The notes below the pieces were generated by a model that was given only the letters and a program-made list of their open reading frames with translations, had not been told where the DNA came from and ran no database searches. A stretch of 64,000 bases of DNA, from positions 1-64,000 of the forward strand of contig CAZKCH010000001.1 in NCBI GenBank assembly GCA_964551525.1, in the 5' to 3' direction. Origin of the DNA: GWA2-46-15 sp964551525 (GTDB lineage: Bacteria > Patescibacteriota > Minisyncoccia > Minisyncoccales > GWA2-46-15). Numbering within the stretch: the first letter of the stretch is position 1; each line of letters opens with the position of its first letter. Positions 41,274-49,868 of this stretch are shown one piece after another. The translations under genes and the position numbers were made by a program.

Positions 41274-41870
41274 ATGATAAAGGCAGCGATATTCGACCTT
41301 AACGGAATATTTATTCAAGGCCCAAGATTGAGCGATAGATTCAAGGAGATTTTTGGTATTGAAACAAAAGATTTCTTGCCCGTGTTAAAAGAGATCATGG
41401 CAAAGATAAGAAAACCAAATGCGGGGAGTGCTTTTAGCCATTGGAAACCATATTTGGAGAGATGGAATGTCAGTCTGACGGAAGAACAGTTCCTTGATTT
41501 TTGGTTCGGTGCTGAAAAAGAAATTCCAGAATTAATTGAATTGGCAAAACAGATAAAAACGAAAGGTGTTAAAGTGTTTATCCTGTCAAATAATTTTGCC
41601 GAAAGAGCCGATTATTATAAAAAGAGTTCTCCGTTCTTAACAGAAATTCCTGATAAAGTTTATTATTCTTGGCAAACGGGTTTCGTCAAACCGGACCCAC
41701 AAGCATTCAAGAATCTGTTAACCGAGAACAATCTTGAACCCGAGGAATGTATTTATTTTGATGATTTAGAAGAAAATATTAAAGTGGCAAACGACTTAGG
41801 AATGAAGGCCTTCCTTTATAATAACGTTATCGGCTTAGAGGAAGCCCTGAGGAACAATCGGGTAATCTAA
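41274..41870 (+). CDS. HAD-superfamily hydrolase
   Basis: 198 residues: motif I FDLNGIF (Asp8 nucleophile; the usual second Asp is Asn10), motif II VFILSNN, motif III around FVKPDP and motif IV YFDDLEENIKVA. Similar to the epoxide-hydrolase-N/YihX-like HAD phosphatases. Substrate unknown; the Asn at the acid/base position may lower phosphatase activity. Preceded by TTTTTTGG-TAAAGT seven bases before ATG. Confidence 0.87.
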   Translation: MIKAAIFDLNGIFIQGPRLSDRFKEIFGIETKDFLPVLKEIMAKIRKPNAGSAFSHWKPYLERWNVSLTEEQFLDFWFGAEKEIPELIELAKQIKTKGVKVFILSNNFAERADYYKKSSPFLTEIPDKVYYSWQTGFVKPDPQAFKNLLTENNLEPEECIYFDDLEENIKVANDLGMKAFLYNNVIGLEEALRNNRVI

Positions 41871-41971
41871 TTCATCAAACAGGTTTCCAGCCTACGGCTG
41901 GTCAACCGAAGCAAGGGGCGAGCTGTCAATCCCGTATTCAAAGCTTTAATATAAAGAAACAAACCGTATTT

Positions 41972-42736
41972 ATGAAATACTATCCAACTTTATTGCACGA
42001 GAAAGCCGCAAATAAAATGGTGGAGATTTTCAGTAGAGATAAATCGGTAATGAGCATCTTACTGACTTGTTCTTGCGCTAGGGGAAAGGCGTCGAAGGAC
42101 TCCTGTCTGGACATATGCTTAATTGTAAAAAACAAGAATGATATTAAAAATATCAAAAGCAAATTTAATAAAGTTTATGGCCGAGATAAAATATTAAAGG
42201 GGCTTTCGAGGGCAGGGAAATACTCTCACATAGATATAGAAATAACTGACGGAAAGATTATTCCCGTCGAAAGGGGATGGACCTCCGGTCCCGATGAATA
42301 CGAATTAGAGATCGGAAACGTTTTCATCTATTCAATGGTTTTATTCGACAGAAATAATCATTTTAAGAGACTAAGAAAGAACTATACCCCTTATTATTAC
42401 GAGGGCCTGAGAAGAAAAAGATTAAAAGAAGTGAAGGAATTCATGTTTAACAACCTGGGCCACGTCCCTCTGCTCGTTAAAAGAAAACTATACTTCCAGG
42501 CCTTTAAAAGGTTTTATGATGCCACCAGGGAATTCTTGCAGGCGCTCTTTATAGAGAACAAAAAATACCCGATTGCTTATGATAAATGGGTAAAAGACCA
42601 ACTAACAGAAATACTCGATAAGCCCGAACTTTACAAGGAATTCGTGGCCTTGTATGAGATTAAAAAACTGGAAAGCAACGAACTGGCCCTAAAAGCCGAT
42701 AAGCTTAAAAAATTAGCAAAAAGATATTTACCTTAA
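41972..42736 (+). CDS. Nucleotidyltransferase-like protein
   Basis: 254 residues. The N-terminal domain resembles the pol-beta/MNT nucleotidyltransferase fold, but the hallmark G-S...S-D-x-D reads TCSCARGKASKDSCLDICLIV: the glycine is Cys, and the first metal-binding Asp is also Cys. The C-terminal half is helical, as in kanamycin-type or substrate-binding domains. It may have changed metal ligand or lost catalysis. Single-gene unit in the accessory island. Confidence 0.65.
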   Translation: MKYYPTLLHEKAANKMVEIFSRDKSVMSILLTCSCARGKASKDSCLDICLIVKNKNDIKNIKSKFNKVYGRDKILKGLSRAGKYSHIDIEITDGKIIPVERGWTSGPDEYELEIGNVFIYSMVLFDRNNHFKRLRKNYTPYYYEGLRRKRLKEVKEFMFNNLGHVPLLVKRKLYFQAFKRFYDATREFLQALFIENKKYPIAYDKWVKDQLTEILDKPELYKEFVALYEIKKLESNELALKADKLKKLAKRYLP

Positions 42737-42787
42737 GTTATATCGAAGGACTTGCCCTGAGCCGGGTCGAAGGGATAGAATAATACA

Positions 42788-43903
42788 ATGACTACTGAAG
42801 AACGGCTTGATCTCGTCAAACAAGTAGGGGAGGAGATTACCACCGAAGAAGAGCTGCGGCGGCTTTTAGAAACCGAAAAGAACTTGGTTGCCTATGACGG
42901 CTTTGAGCCCTCGGGCCAGATTCACATTGCCCAAGGTCTTTTACGCGCCATCAATGTCAACAAAATGATTAAGGCCGGCATCAAGTTTAAAATGCTGGTG
43001 GCTGACTGGCATGCGATGTGTAATGACAAAATGGGCGGCGATCTGGAAAAAATTAAAATCGTGGGCCAATATTTCATTGAGGTTTGGCGGGCTTACGGCA
43101 TGGATTTGAAAAACGTGGAGTTTGTTTGGGCTTCGGACTTAGTTAAAAACAGCAAATATTGGGAATTAGTTTTAAAGGTGGGCCGGACTAATAAACTGGC
43201 GCGCTTTATCAGAACCGCGGAATTCATGGGCCGAGAAGCAGCCGCGGAAACCTTGTCAGCGGCTCAGTTGTTTTATCCCTGCATGCAAATTGCTGATATT
43301 TTTACTCTGGGCGCCAAGATCACTCAATTAGGCATGGACCAGCGCAAAGTTAATATGTTGGCCCGGGAGATCGGATCCCAGCTCGGTTTTTGGAAACCAA
43401 TAGTAATTTCACACCACATGCTCATGGGTTTGGATCAACCCCCCTCCGCCAATGCTTCGGAGGGCGAGGCCGCCATTGATAAAACCGCCAGGACCATAGC
43501 CCTCAAGATGTCTAAATCGAATCCTGATAATGCGATTTTTATGACTGATTCAAAAGAAGAGATTGAAAGAAAAATTAACAAGGCCTGGTGCCCGGAAGGG
43601 GAGAGCCAAGAAAACCCGATTCTGGAATACTGCCGTTATATAATTTTTGAATCCCTGGACCGACTTGGAACCAAAGAGATAAAAATTGAAAGACCGGAAA
43701 AATTCGGCGGCACCATTACGGTCAAATCCTATGCTAAATTAGAAACGCTTTTCAGCCAGAAACAAATCCATCCCCAAGATCTGAAAAAAACAGTCGCCGA
43801 ACTCTTAAACAAACTAATAGCGCCGGTCAGAGAACACTTTATCAAGGACAAGAGAGCGAAAAAACTGCTTGAACAAGTGACAGGTTTTGCCGTAACAAGA
43901 TAA
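42788..43903 (+). CDS. tyrS: Tyrosyl-tRNA synthetase, archaeal/eukaryal type
   Basis: 371 residues. It follows the archaeal TyrRS pattern: YDGFEPSGQIHIAQGLLRAINVNKMIKAG, VADWHAMCN, YPCMQIADIFTLGAKITQLGMDQRKVNMLARE, LKMSKSNPDNAIFM (KMSKS), KAWCPEGESQENPILEYCRYIIF and RPEKFGGTITVKSYAKLE. There is no bacterial S4-like C-terminal domain. It should recognise a C1-G72 tRNA-Tyr, which is what the window encodes at 36896. A short palindromic element codes for PSANASEGE just ahead of the KMSKS loop. Confidence 0.95.
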   Translation: MTTEERLDLVKQVGEEITTEEELRRLLETEKNLVAYDGFEPSGQIHIAQGLLRAINVNKMIKAGIKFKMLVADWHAMCNDKMGGDLEKIKIVGQYFIEVWRAYGMDLKNVEFVWASDLVKNSKYWELVLKVGRTNKLARFIRTAEFMGREAAAETLSAAQLFYPCMQIADIFTLGAKITQLGMDQRKVNMLAREIGSQLGFWKPIVISHHMLMGLDQPPSANASEGEAAIDKTARTIALKMSKSNPDNAIFMTDSKEEIERKINKAWCPEGESQENPILEYCRYIIFESLDRLGTKEIKIERPEKFGGTITVKSYAKLETLFSQKQIHPQDLKKTVAELLNKLIAPVREHFIKDKRAKKLLEQVTGFAVTR

Positions 43904-43984
43904 GTGGTATAATATTTTAATACCCAAAGGTCGACAATAATAGTGATTAGTTATTAGAAATTAGTTTTTTAACTTTTTACAAAT

Positions 43985-44665
43985 ATGCCTCAAGATTGGT
44001 TATCAGTAACCGTTGGCGCCCTCCAAGACCTTTGGCTTGGATTCTTGTATTTTATCCCGAATCTGATCGGCGCCGTAGTTGTTTTCGTTGTCGGCTGGCT
44101 CGCTTCTTCGTGGGTCGGCTGGGGAGTATCGAAAGTATTAAATCTTGCTAAATTGAACCAGCTTTTTGCCCGCGGCCAGTGGGATGAGGCCTTAGAAAAG
44201 GCCGGCATCAAAGCTGATGTCGCCGGTTTCATCGGCCAGATTTGCCGCTGGATTCTGGTTTTGGTTTTCTTATCCGCCGCAGTGGAGATTCTCGGCCTGA
44301 CGCAATTTGCTTCTCTTTTCGGACAAATAATCGCCTGGCTGCCTAATGTGGTGGTGGTTGTTTTGATTATGGTCGTCGCCGTGATTGTCGCTGACATCTT
44401 AGAAAAATTAGCTGTCGCTTCAGTAGCGAGAGCAAAAATAAAATCCACTCAAGCCGTGGCTTTAGTGGTCAGATGGTCAATTTATATCTTCACTGTTCTA
44501 GTTGTTCTGATGCAATTGAAAATCGCTTCGCCCTTAGTCCAAACCGTGCTCACCGGCGTGATCGCCCTATTGGTGATTGCCGGCGGCTTGGCCATTGGCT
44601 TAGGTGGAAAGGATTTGGCAAAAGAAATCCTGGAAGACATTTACCGAAAGCTTAAGAACGAATAA
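43985..44665 (+). CDS. Mechanosensitive-channel-related membrane protein (TM-helix repeat type)
   Basis: 226 residues with about five membrane helices. FIPNLIGAVVVFVVGWLASSWVGWGVSKVL and LPNVVVVVLIMVVAVIVADILEKL are the paired conserved TM_helix repeats; the C-terminal LAIGLGGKDLAKEILEDIYRKL matches the MscS pore helix. The MscS beta and cytoplasmic domains are absent. Probable small-conductance channel or scaffold of the CmpX/MscS-like group. Confidence 0.85.
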   Translation: MPQDWLSVTVGALQDLWLGFLYFIPNLIGAVVVFVVGWLASSWVGWGVSKVLNLAKLNQLFARGQWDEALEKAGIKADVAGFIGQICRWILVLVFLSAAVEILGLTQFASLFGQIIAWLPNVVVVVLIMVVAVIVADILEKLAVASVARAKIKSTQAVALVVRWSIYIFTVLVVLMQLKIASPLVQTVLTGVIALLVIAGGLAIGLGGKDLAKEILEDIYRKLKNE

Positions 44666-44727
44666 TTACCCGGGTTTTGACGTTAATTGGATCTCGCTTC
44701 GCCCCGGCTTTCAGCCGGGGCGGGCTA

Positions 44728-44756
44728 TTGACAAACATATTCGTATTTAATACAAT
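44728..44756 (+). promoter_or_regulatory. First promoter of the 23S-5S unit
   Basis: TTGACA, 17 bases, TACAAT. The predicted start is near 44763, 285 bases upstream of 23S. Confidence 0.75.
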
Positions 44757-44785
44757 CAAAAATACTCTTAGATTTAAACATTCCT

Positions 44786-44827
44786 ATGAATACCATTCTT
44801 TATACTCTCACCAAAAGAAGCGGCTAA
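44786..44827 (+). CDS. Putative 13-residue leader peptide of the 23S transcript
   Basis: Mini-ORF MNTILYTLTKRSG. Its final codons AGA AGC GGC contain GAAGCGG, the proximal strand of the antiterminator described below. Translation unproven. Confidence 0.4.
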   Translation: MNTILYTLTKRSG

Positions 44828-44880
44828 TTCCTTAGGATTTTTTATTGCCTAAGCGACCGCTTCGAAGCGGTTTTTTCTTT
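44817..44880 (+). promoter_or_regulatory. Attenuator-like structure in the 23S leader
   Basis: Three segments: GAAGCGG (44817-44823), CCGCTTC (44857-44863), GAAGCGG (44864-44870). Segments 2 and 3 form the perfect hairpin ACCGCT-TCGA-AGCGGT followed by T6, an intrinsic terminator. Segments 1 and 2 form an alternative stem, supported by the enclosed stem CTTAGG/CCTAAG (44831-44836, 44848-44853). The two folds exclude each other, the hallmark of transcription attenuation. Confidence 0.65.
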
Positions 44881-44963
44881 TCTCGCGCCGGCATTGACGC
44901 TGAATAAAAAATTGGCGGTAAAACCGGATTGAGAACCAAAAAACGAAAGAAAAAGAACGGACT

Positions 44964-44992
44964 TTGACAACTTAATAAAATTCTAGCTAATT
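44964..44992 (+). promoter_or_regulatory. Possible second 23S promoter
   Basis: TTGACA with CTAATT 17 bases downstream, beyond the attenuator. The -10 is weak. Confidence 0.45.
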
Positions 44993-45032
44993 AAGTAAAA
45001 ACTCCTTAAATTTACAGACGAATCTGGTGAAT

Positions 45033-45048
45033 CTAAGGAGGGTAAGAA
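45033..45048 (+). other. 23S processing stem, 5' strand
   Basis: Sixteen bases (CTAAGGAGGGTAAGAA) pair without a mismatch, allowing one G-T, with 49584-49599. Confidence 0.88.
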
Positions 45049-45635
45049 ATTGTGGTTACAACAGGTTGATGGCGGATGCCTTGGAAAGTCGAGGCGACGA
45101 AGGACGTGGCGTGACTGCGATAAGCTCCGGGGAGGTGTCAAGCAACCCGTGAACCGGAGATGTCCGAATCTGGAAACAGGGCCGCGCAAAACGCGGTCGA
45201 CCCCGAGCGCAAGTGAGGGGTAGCGTACCTGGGGAAGTAAAACCTTTCAGTACCCAGAGGAAAATAAAACAATGTTTCGTGTTTTACACGAGATGATTCC
45301 CTTAGTAGCGGCGAGTGAAAAGGGAAATAGCCTAGAGTTCTAAGCTTCGCAAGAAGCTTGGAGCAGTTAAAAGAGAGCGACGCCTGAAGTTTTCCCCTTT
45401 ATCCCGAGAGAAATCGAGGGACAAGGAGAAAACTTTGGAAAGAGTAAAAAAATTGATTGTTAGCCAAAGTCCCCTGGAAAGGAACACCAAAGAGGGTAAT
45501 AGTCCCGTAGGCGAAAACGATCAATCTCTTAGTCTCTTAGTCCCGCAAGGGACAAATCTTAAGTACTATAGGGCATGATAAATCTATAGGAAGTCGGCTG
45601 AACTACTTTCAAGCCAAGGCTAAATACTCGACTTT

Positions 45636-45674
<39 letters not shown>

Positions 45675-47106
45675 CAGCCCGGCGAGGGCGATGAAATAGT
45701 ACCTGAAACCATCTAACCTACAAAGAGTCGGAGCCCCACAGAGCGCAAGCTTTTGCGGGGTGACGGCGTACTTTTTGGAGAACGAGCCAACGAGTTGTTG
45801 TGCATAGTTGTCTAACCCCGTTAAACGGGGGAAGGCAAAGCGAAAGCAAGCGTTAATAGCGCGACTAAAACTGTGCACCCCAGACCCGAAGCCAAGCGAG
45901 CTTGCCAGCGTCAGGGTGAATCCCGCCGAAGGGCGAGAAGAAGCCCGTACCTGTGAGCCGTGCAATACTCTAGGACGAACGGTGGCACGAAGAGAAAACC
46001 TAAACGAGCTTGGTAATAGCTGGTTCTTCCCGAAATAGCTTTTGGACTAGCTCCGCCGTATTATATTTTTCAGGGGTAGAGCACTGAAAAGAATATCGTG
46101 GCTTTTAGCCAGGTATTCTTATCAAACTCCGAATACTGAAAAATTCAGGCGGAAGTAAGAACCCGGGCGCTAAGGTCCGGGCTCAAAAGGGAAACAGCCC
46201 AGACCTTCATCTAAGGCCCCCAAGTTTAAACTAAGTGCTAGGAAGGAAGTGATTTTCCTATGATAGTCAGGAGGTGAGCTTAGAAGCAGCTACCCTTTAA
46301 AAAGTGCGTAACAGCTTACTGATTAAGGAATTTCGCACCAAAGATTAACGGGGCTCAAGTTTAACGCCGAAGATAAGGGCCCGCCCACATCTGCAAAGTT
46401 GTGGCGGGCGGTAGGGAAGCGTCCTTTGTTCAGCGAAGCCCCTCCGTAAGGTCGGGGTGGAGAACAAGGGAGTGAGAATGTTGGCATGAGTAACCGCAAT
46501 CCGGGTGAGATCCTCGGACACCGAAAGCCCAAGATTTCCTTGGCAATGATTTTCAGCCAGGGGTTAGGCGGCCCTAACACTGCGACCAAATGGCCTCAGT
46601 GGATGGACAGCCGGTTAATATTCCGGCCCTTCGGTTGTTTTTCAAAAGGGTGACGCAATCAAAGTTCTTGATAGGATTATTGGATTTCCGAGAGTCGAGA
46701 TTTATCTCGACCGTTTCAAGAATCAGATTGCCAAGAAAAACCCTGAGATTTAAAACAACCGGATCCGTATCGCAAACCGACACAGGCAGGCAGGTCGAGT
46801 AGACCAAGGTGAACGGGTGAAAGCTCCTGAAGGAACTCGGCAAAAAAGCTACCCGTAAGTTCGCAAGATGGGTTGCCCCGACCCGCAAGGGTTATGGGGC
46901 CGCAGCTAACGATTCCTTAGCGACTGTTTATCAAAAACACAGGCTCCTGCTTAACTCGTAAGAGGAAATATAGGAGCCGAGACCTGACCAGTGCTGGAAC
47001 GTCAAACTCGACGATTTTACCGCAAGGTAAAACTGATCGAGCTAAGCGCCAGTGAACGTCCGCTCTAACTCTGAGAGTGTTAAAGTAGCGTAACCCCTTG
47101 TCAGGT

Positions 47107-47862
47107 AAGAGATTTGCCTGTGCTCACAGCAGTGAGCAATAAATCCGGCTAATAACGGTGAAATCCTCGTTAGAGTCCCGCATCAAGGGCGGGACGTTGA
47201 AAACAAGATAATACCGTGGGAAGTCCCGTTAAACGGGACCCCGTAACGACTGACGTCGCCGATAGCTATTGGCGACCGAGATAGTAGATGCTATGATGAA
47301 ATAACATTTACGGATTTAATGAAAAAAATACTATCATATGCCGGCACTAAACAATTCTAAATCAAAGAAAAATCTACCAGTATATATTTCTGGTTATGTA
47401 GACGGGGAAGGATGCTTTAGTGTTTCCTTCTCAAAAAGAGAAAAACTGTCAGTGGGATGGGAAACAAAACCAAGTTTTGCCGTAGGGCAAAACTATGACC
47501 GATCAGAAGTAATTAAATTACTAAAGCTTTATTTAAATTGCGGAAGTATAAGACGTGATTATTCTGACAAAACATTGAAATTCGAGGTCCGTAGTTTAAA
47601 TGACCTGGTAGAAAAAGTAATTCCTCATTTTCGTCAGTACCCTTTATTATCAAATAAGCGAAAAGATTTCGATTTGTTTGTAAAAATATGCGGGCTGATG
47701 AAAAAAGAAAAACACCTTCAAAGAAGGGGATTAAAAAAGATTGTCAATTTCGCGTATCAAATGAACGCAAGCGGTAAACGAAAATACAAAAAAGAGGAAA
47801 TTACAAAAGAATTGTCTATTTGAAGATATAGTCTGCACCATAAGAAATTATGAGACAATGTG
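47107..47862 (+). other. Group I intron 1 in 23S (after E. coli U1951)
   Basis: The exons join as GTCAGGT|AAGTTCTGACC; U precedes the 5' site and the intron ends in G. Core: AATAACGGTGAAA, AATACCGTGGGAAG, CGTAACGACT, AGATATAGTC. It contains the ORF at 47338. Confidence 0.92.
47338..47823 (+). CDS. LAGLIDADG homing endonuclease (23S intron 1)
   Basis: 161 residues with one LAGLIDADG helix (ISGYVDGEGCFSV, about 17-29), the LAGLIDADG_1 type that acts as a homodimer. The C-terminal MKKEKHLQRRGLKKIVNFAYQMN is typical of this family. The ORF lies between the R and S core elements, in a peripheral loop. Confidence 0.93.
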   Translation: MPALNNSKSKKNLPVYISGYVDGEGCFSVSFSKREKLSVGWETKPSFAVGQNYDRSEVIKLLKLYLNCGSIRRDYSDKTLKFEVRSLNDLVEKVIPHFRQYPLLSNKRKDFDLFVKICGLMKKEKHLQRRGLKKIVNFAYQMNASGKRKYKKEEITKELSI

Positions 47863-48398
47863 AAGTTCTGACCCGCATGAAAGGTTTCACGACTAAGGAA
47901 CTGTCTCCAGGAGTTGCCCGGTGAAAATGCAGTAGGGGTGAAGATGCCCCTTACCTGCGGCTAGACGGAAAGACCCCGAGAGCTTCACTGTAAGGTGGTA
48001 TTGGATTTTGGGTTTGGATGCGTAGCGTAGTAGGGAGGATTTGAAGTCCCGTTTTTGGACGGGATGGATCCGACAATGAAACACCTATCTTTTAAACTCT
48101 CAATTCTAATTCCGCTGATGAAGCGGATAACAGTGCCACCCCGGCAGTTTAAGTGGGGCACTTGCCTCCCAAAAAGTACTGGAGGCGTTTAAAGGTCGGC
48201 TAGCTCCGGATGGAAATCGGAGCGATAGGGCAAAGCCATAAGCCGGCTTTACTGCAAGGCGGATATGCCGCGCAGTTGGGAAACCAGAACTTAGTGAACC
48301 GATGCGTCATAGTAGAAGGCGCAAAGATCAACAGACAAAAGTTACCTCGGGGATAACAGGCTAGTAGGGCCCGCGAGTCCACATCTACGGCCCTGTTC

Positions 48399-48431
<33 letters not shown>

Positions 48432-48560
48432 GTGAAGCAGCTCCCAAGGGTCTGGCTGTTCGCCAGTTAAAGTGGTACGTGAGCTGGGTTCAAACCGTCG
48501 CGAGACAGGTTGGTCCCTATCTACCGCAGGCGTTGAGTCTTGAGGAGAGTCTCGGACAGT

Positions 48561-49357
48561 AAATAAAATTGCTGCTTCAGAGAGTAATCTCTGATGACAA
48601 ATTGGCTAATAACGGTGAAACCTTCATTGGAATTATGCGGAAAGCGTATTTTTCCGCTTGTAGGTCCAACGGAAAAATGATATGATTTTCTTGAGGACCG
48701 CATAATTTTAAATAAGGTAATACCGTGGGAAGACAAACAAAAATACCCAAAACAGATTTAGCTTATATCGCTGGTTTTTTGGACGGTGACGGAAGTGTTA
48801 TAGTCCAAATGAAAAACAGAAGGCACAATCCAAGAGGATGGCGATTAATGTTCACAATCTGCTTTTATCAGGATACGCGTCATGAAAAACCGCTATCCTG
48901 GATAAAAAAGACATTAGGAATAGGTTATATTTCTCGCCGGAAAGATGGAATTACCGAACTAAGAATTAATGGTTTTGGAAGAACCAAAGAGATTCTGGAA
49001 AATTTATCACCATATATCAAGTTTAAGAAAAAACAGGTAAACATTTTACTAACGATCTTAAAAAAGATCGTAGGCAAGAATTTTCCTGATTTGACCAGAA
49101 AACAGCGGTTAAAAATAGCAGATATGATTTATGAATCAAGACAGTTAACCTATCAATCTGGTTGGAAAAAATTCTCTAAGTCAAAAAGGGAATTAAGAGA
49201 AAGATTGGGTTTTTAATTAAAGTTTGTCCCCGTAACGACTTTCCGCATTAATGCGGAGGATGGCATAGTTTTATACGCCATAATACGCCAACCACGCGTT
49301 CAATTTATGAACGCGCGGAAGATATAGTCTAAGCTTGTAGAAATACAAGGCAACTTG
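48561..49357 (+). other. Group I intron 2 in 23S (inside the sarcin-ricin loop, after E. coli U2656)
   Basis: The exons join as CTCGGACAGT|ACGAGAGGACC; U precedes the 5' site and the last intron base is G. Core: AATAACGGTGAAA, AATACCGTGGGAAG, CGTAACGACT, AGATATAGTC. It contains the ORF at 48725. Confidence 0.9.
48725..49216 (+). CDS. LAGLIDADG homing endonuclease (23S intron 2)
   Basis: 163 residues with one canonical LAGLIDADG helix (YIAGFLDGDGSVIV, about 14-27) and the C-terminal LTRKQRLKIADMIYESRQL. The GTG start falls within the intron's CCGTGGGAAG core, so ribozyme and protein coding overlap. Confidence 0.92.
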   Translation: MGRQTKIPKTDLAYIAGFLDGDGSVIVQMKNRRHNPRGWRLMFTICFYQDTRHEKPLSWIKKTLGIGYISRRKDGITELRINGFGRTKEILENLSPYIKFKKKQVNILLTILKKIVGKNFPDLTRKQRLKIADMIYESRQLTYQSGWKKFSKSKRELRERLGF

Positions 49358-49583
49358 ACGAGAGGACCTCTGAGAACTGACCTCTGGTGTACCAGTTGTC
49401 CTGCCAAGGGCATTGCTGGGTAGCTATGTCGGGCATGGATAAGTGTTGAAAGCATCTAAACACGAAGCCAACTCCAAGATTAGGACTCATAGATTCCTTG
49501 AAGACCACAAGGTTAATAGGCTGCAGGCGTAAGGCCCGCAAGGGTTTAAACCGAGCAGTACTAATAAATCATCAACCATAATT

Positions 49584-49599
49584 TTCTTACCTTCCTTAG
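49584..49599 (+). other. 23S processing stem, 3' strand
   Basis: TTCTTACCTTCCTTAG, complement of 45033-45048. Confidence 0.88.
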
Positions 49600-49683
49600 C
49601 TTTGCCAGATATTCATTATATCCTGGCGTTTTGGCAAAAAAATGAAGCTCCCTTCTCTCATCTTGAGATAAAATTAAACACAG

Positions 49684-49795
49684 AGGTGGGGACTATACCG
49701 AGGTTGTCCCACTCGTTCCCATTCCGAACACGACCGTGAAATACCTCATGGCTGATGATAGTCCTTCCGGGCGAAAGTAGGTAGTCCCCACCCCT
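49684..49795 (+). rRNA. rrf: 5S ribosomal RNA
   Basis: About 112 bases with the terminal stem GGTGGGGACT/AGTCCCCACC and loop sequences CCCATTCCGAACACG and CTCATGGCTGATGATAGTC typical of 5S. Co-transcribed with 23S. Confidence 0.95.
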
Positions 49796-49856
49796 TTGTT
49801 TAATCTGACGATGTCCGTTATCAAAAACGCGCTTTTAAAATTGGCCCAAAAGGGGA

Positions 49857-49862
49857 TATAAT
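49857..49862 (+). promoter_or_regulatory. -10 element of a leaderless promoter for mreC
   Basis: TATAAT exactly 6 bases before the ATG. Confidence 0.65.
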
Positions 49863-49868
49863 AGGTAA

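Noticed and set aside
37796..43000. Integron-type gene cassette array with attC sites
   Set aside because: The intergenic motifs do not form paired RYYYAAC/GTTRRRY sites and no integrase is present.
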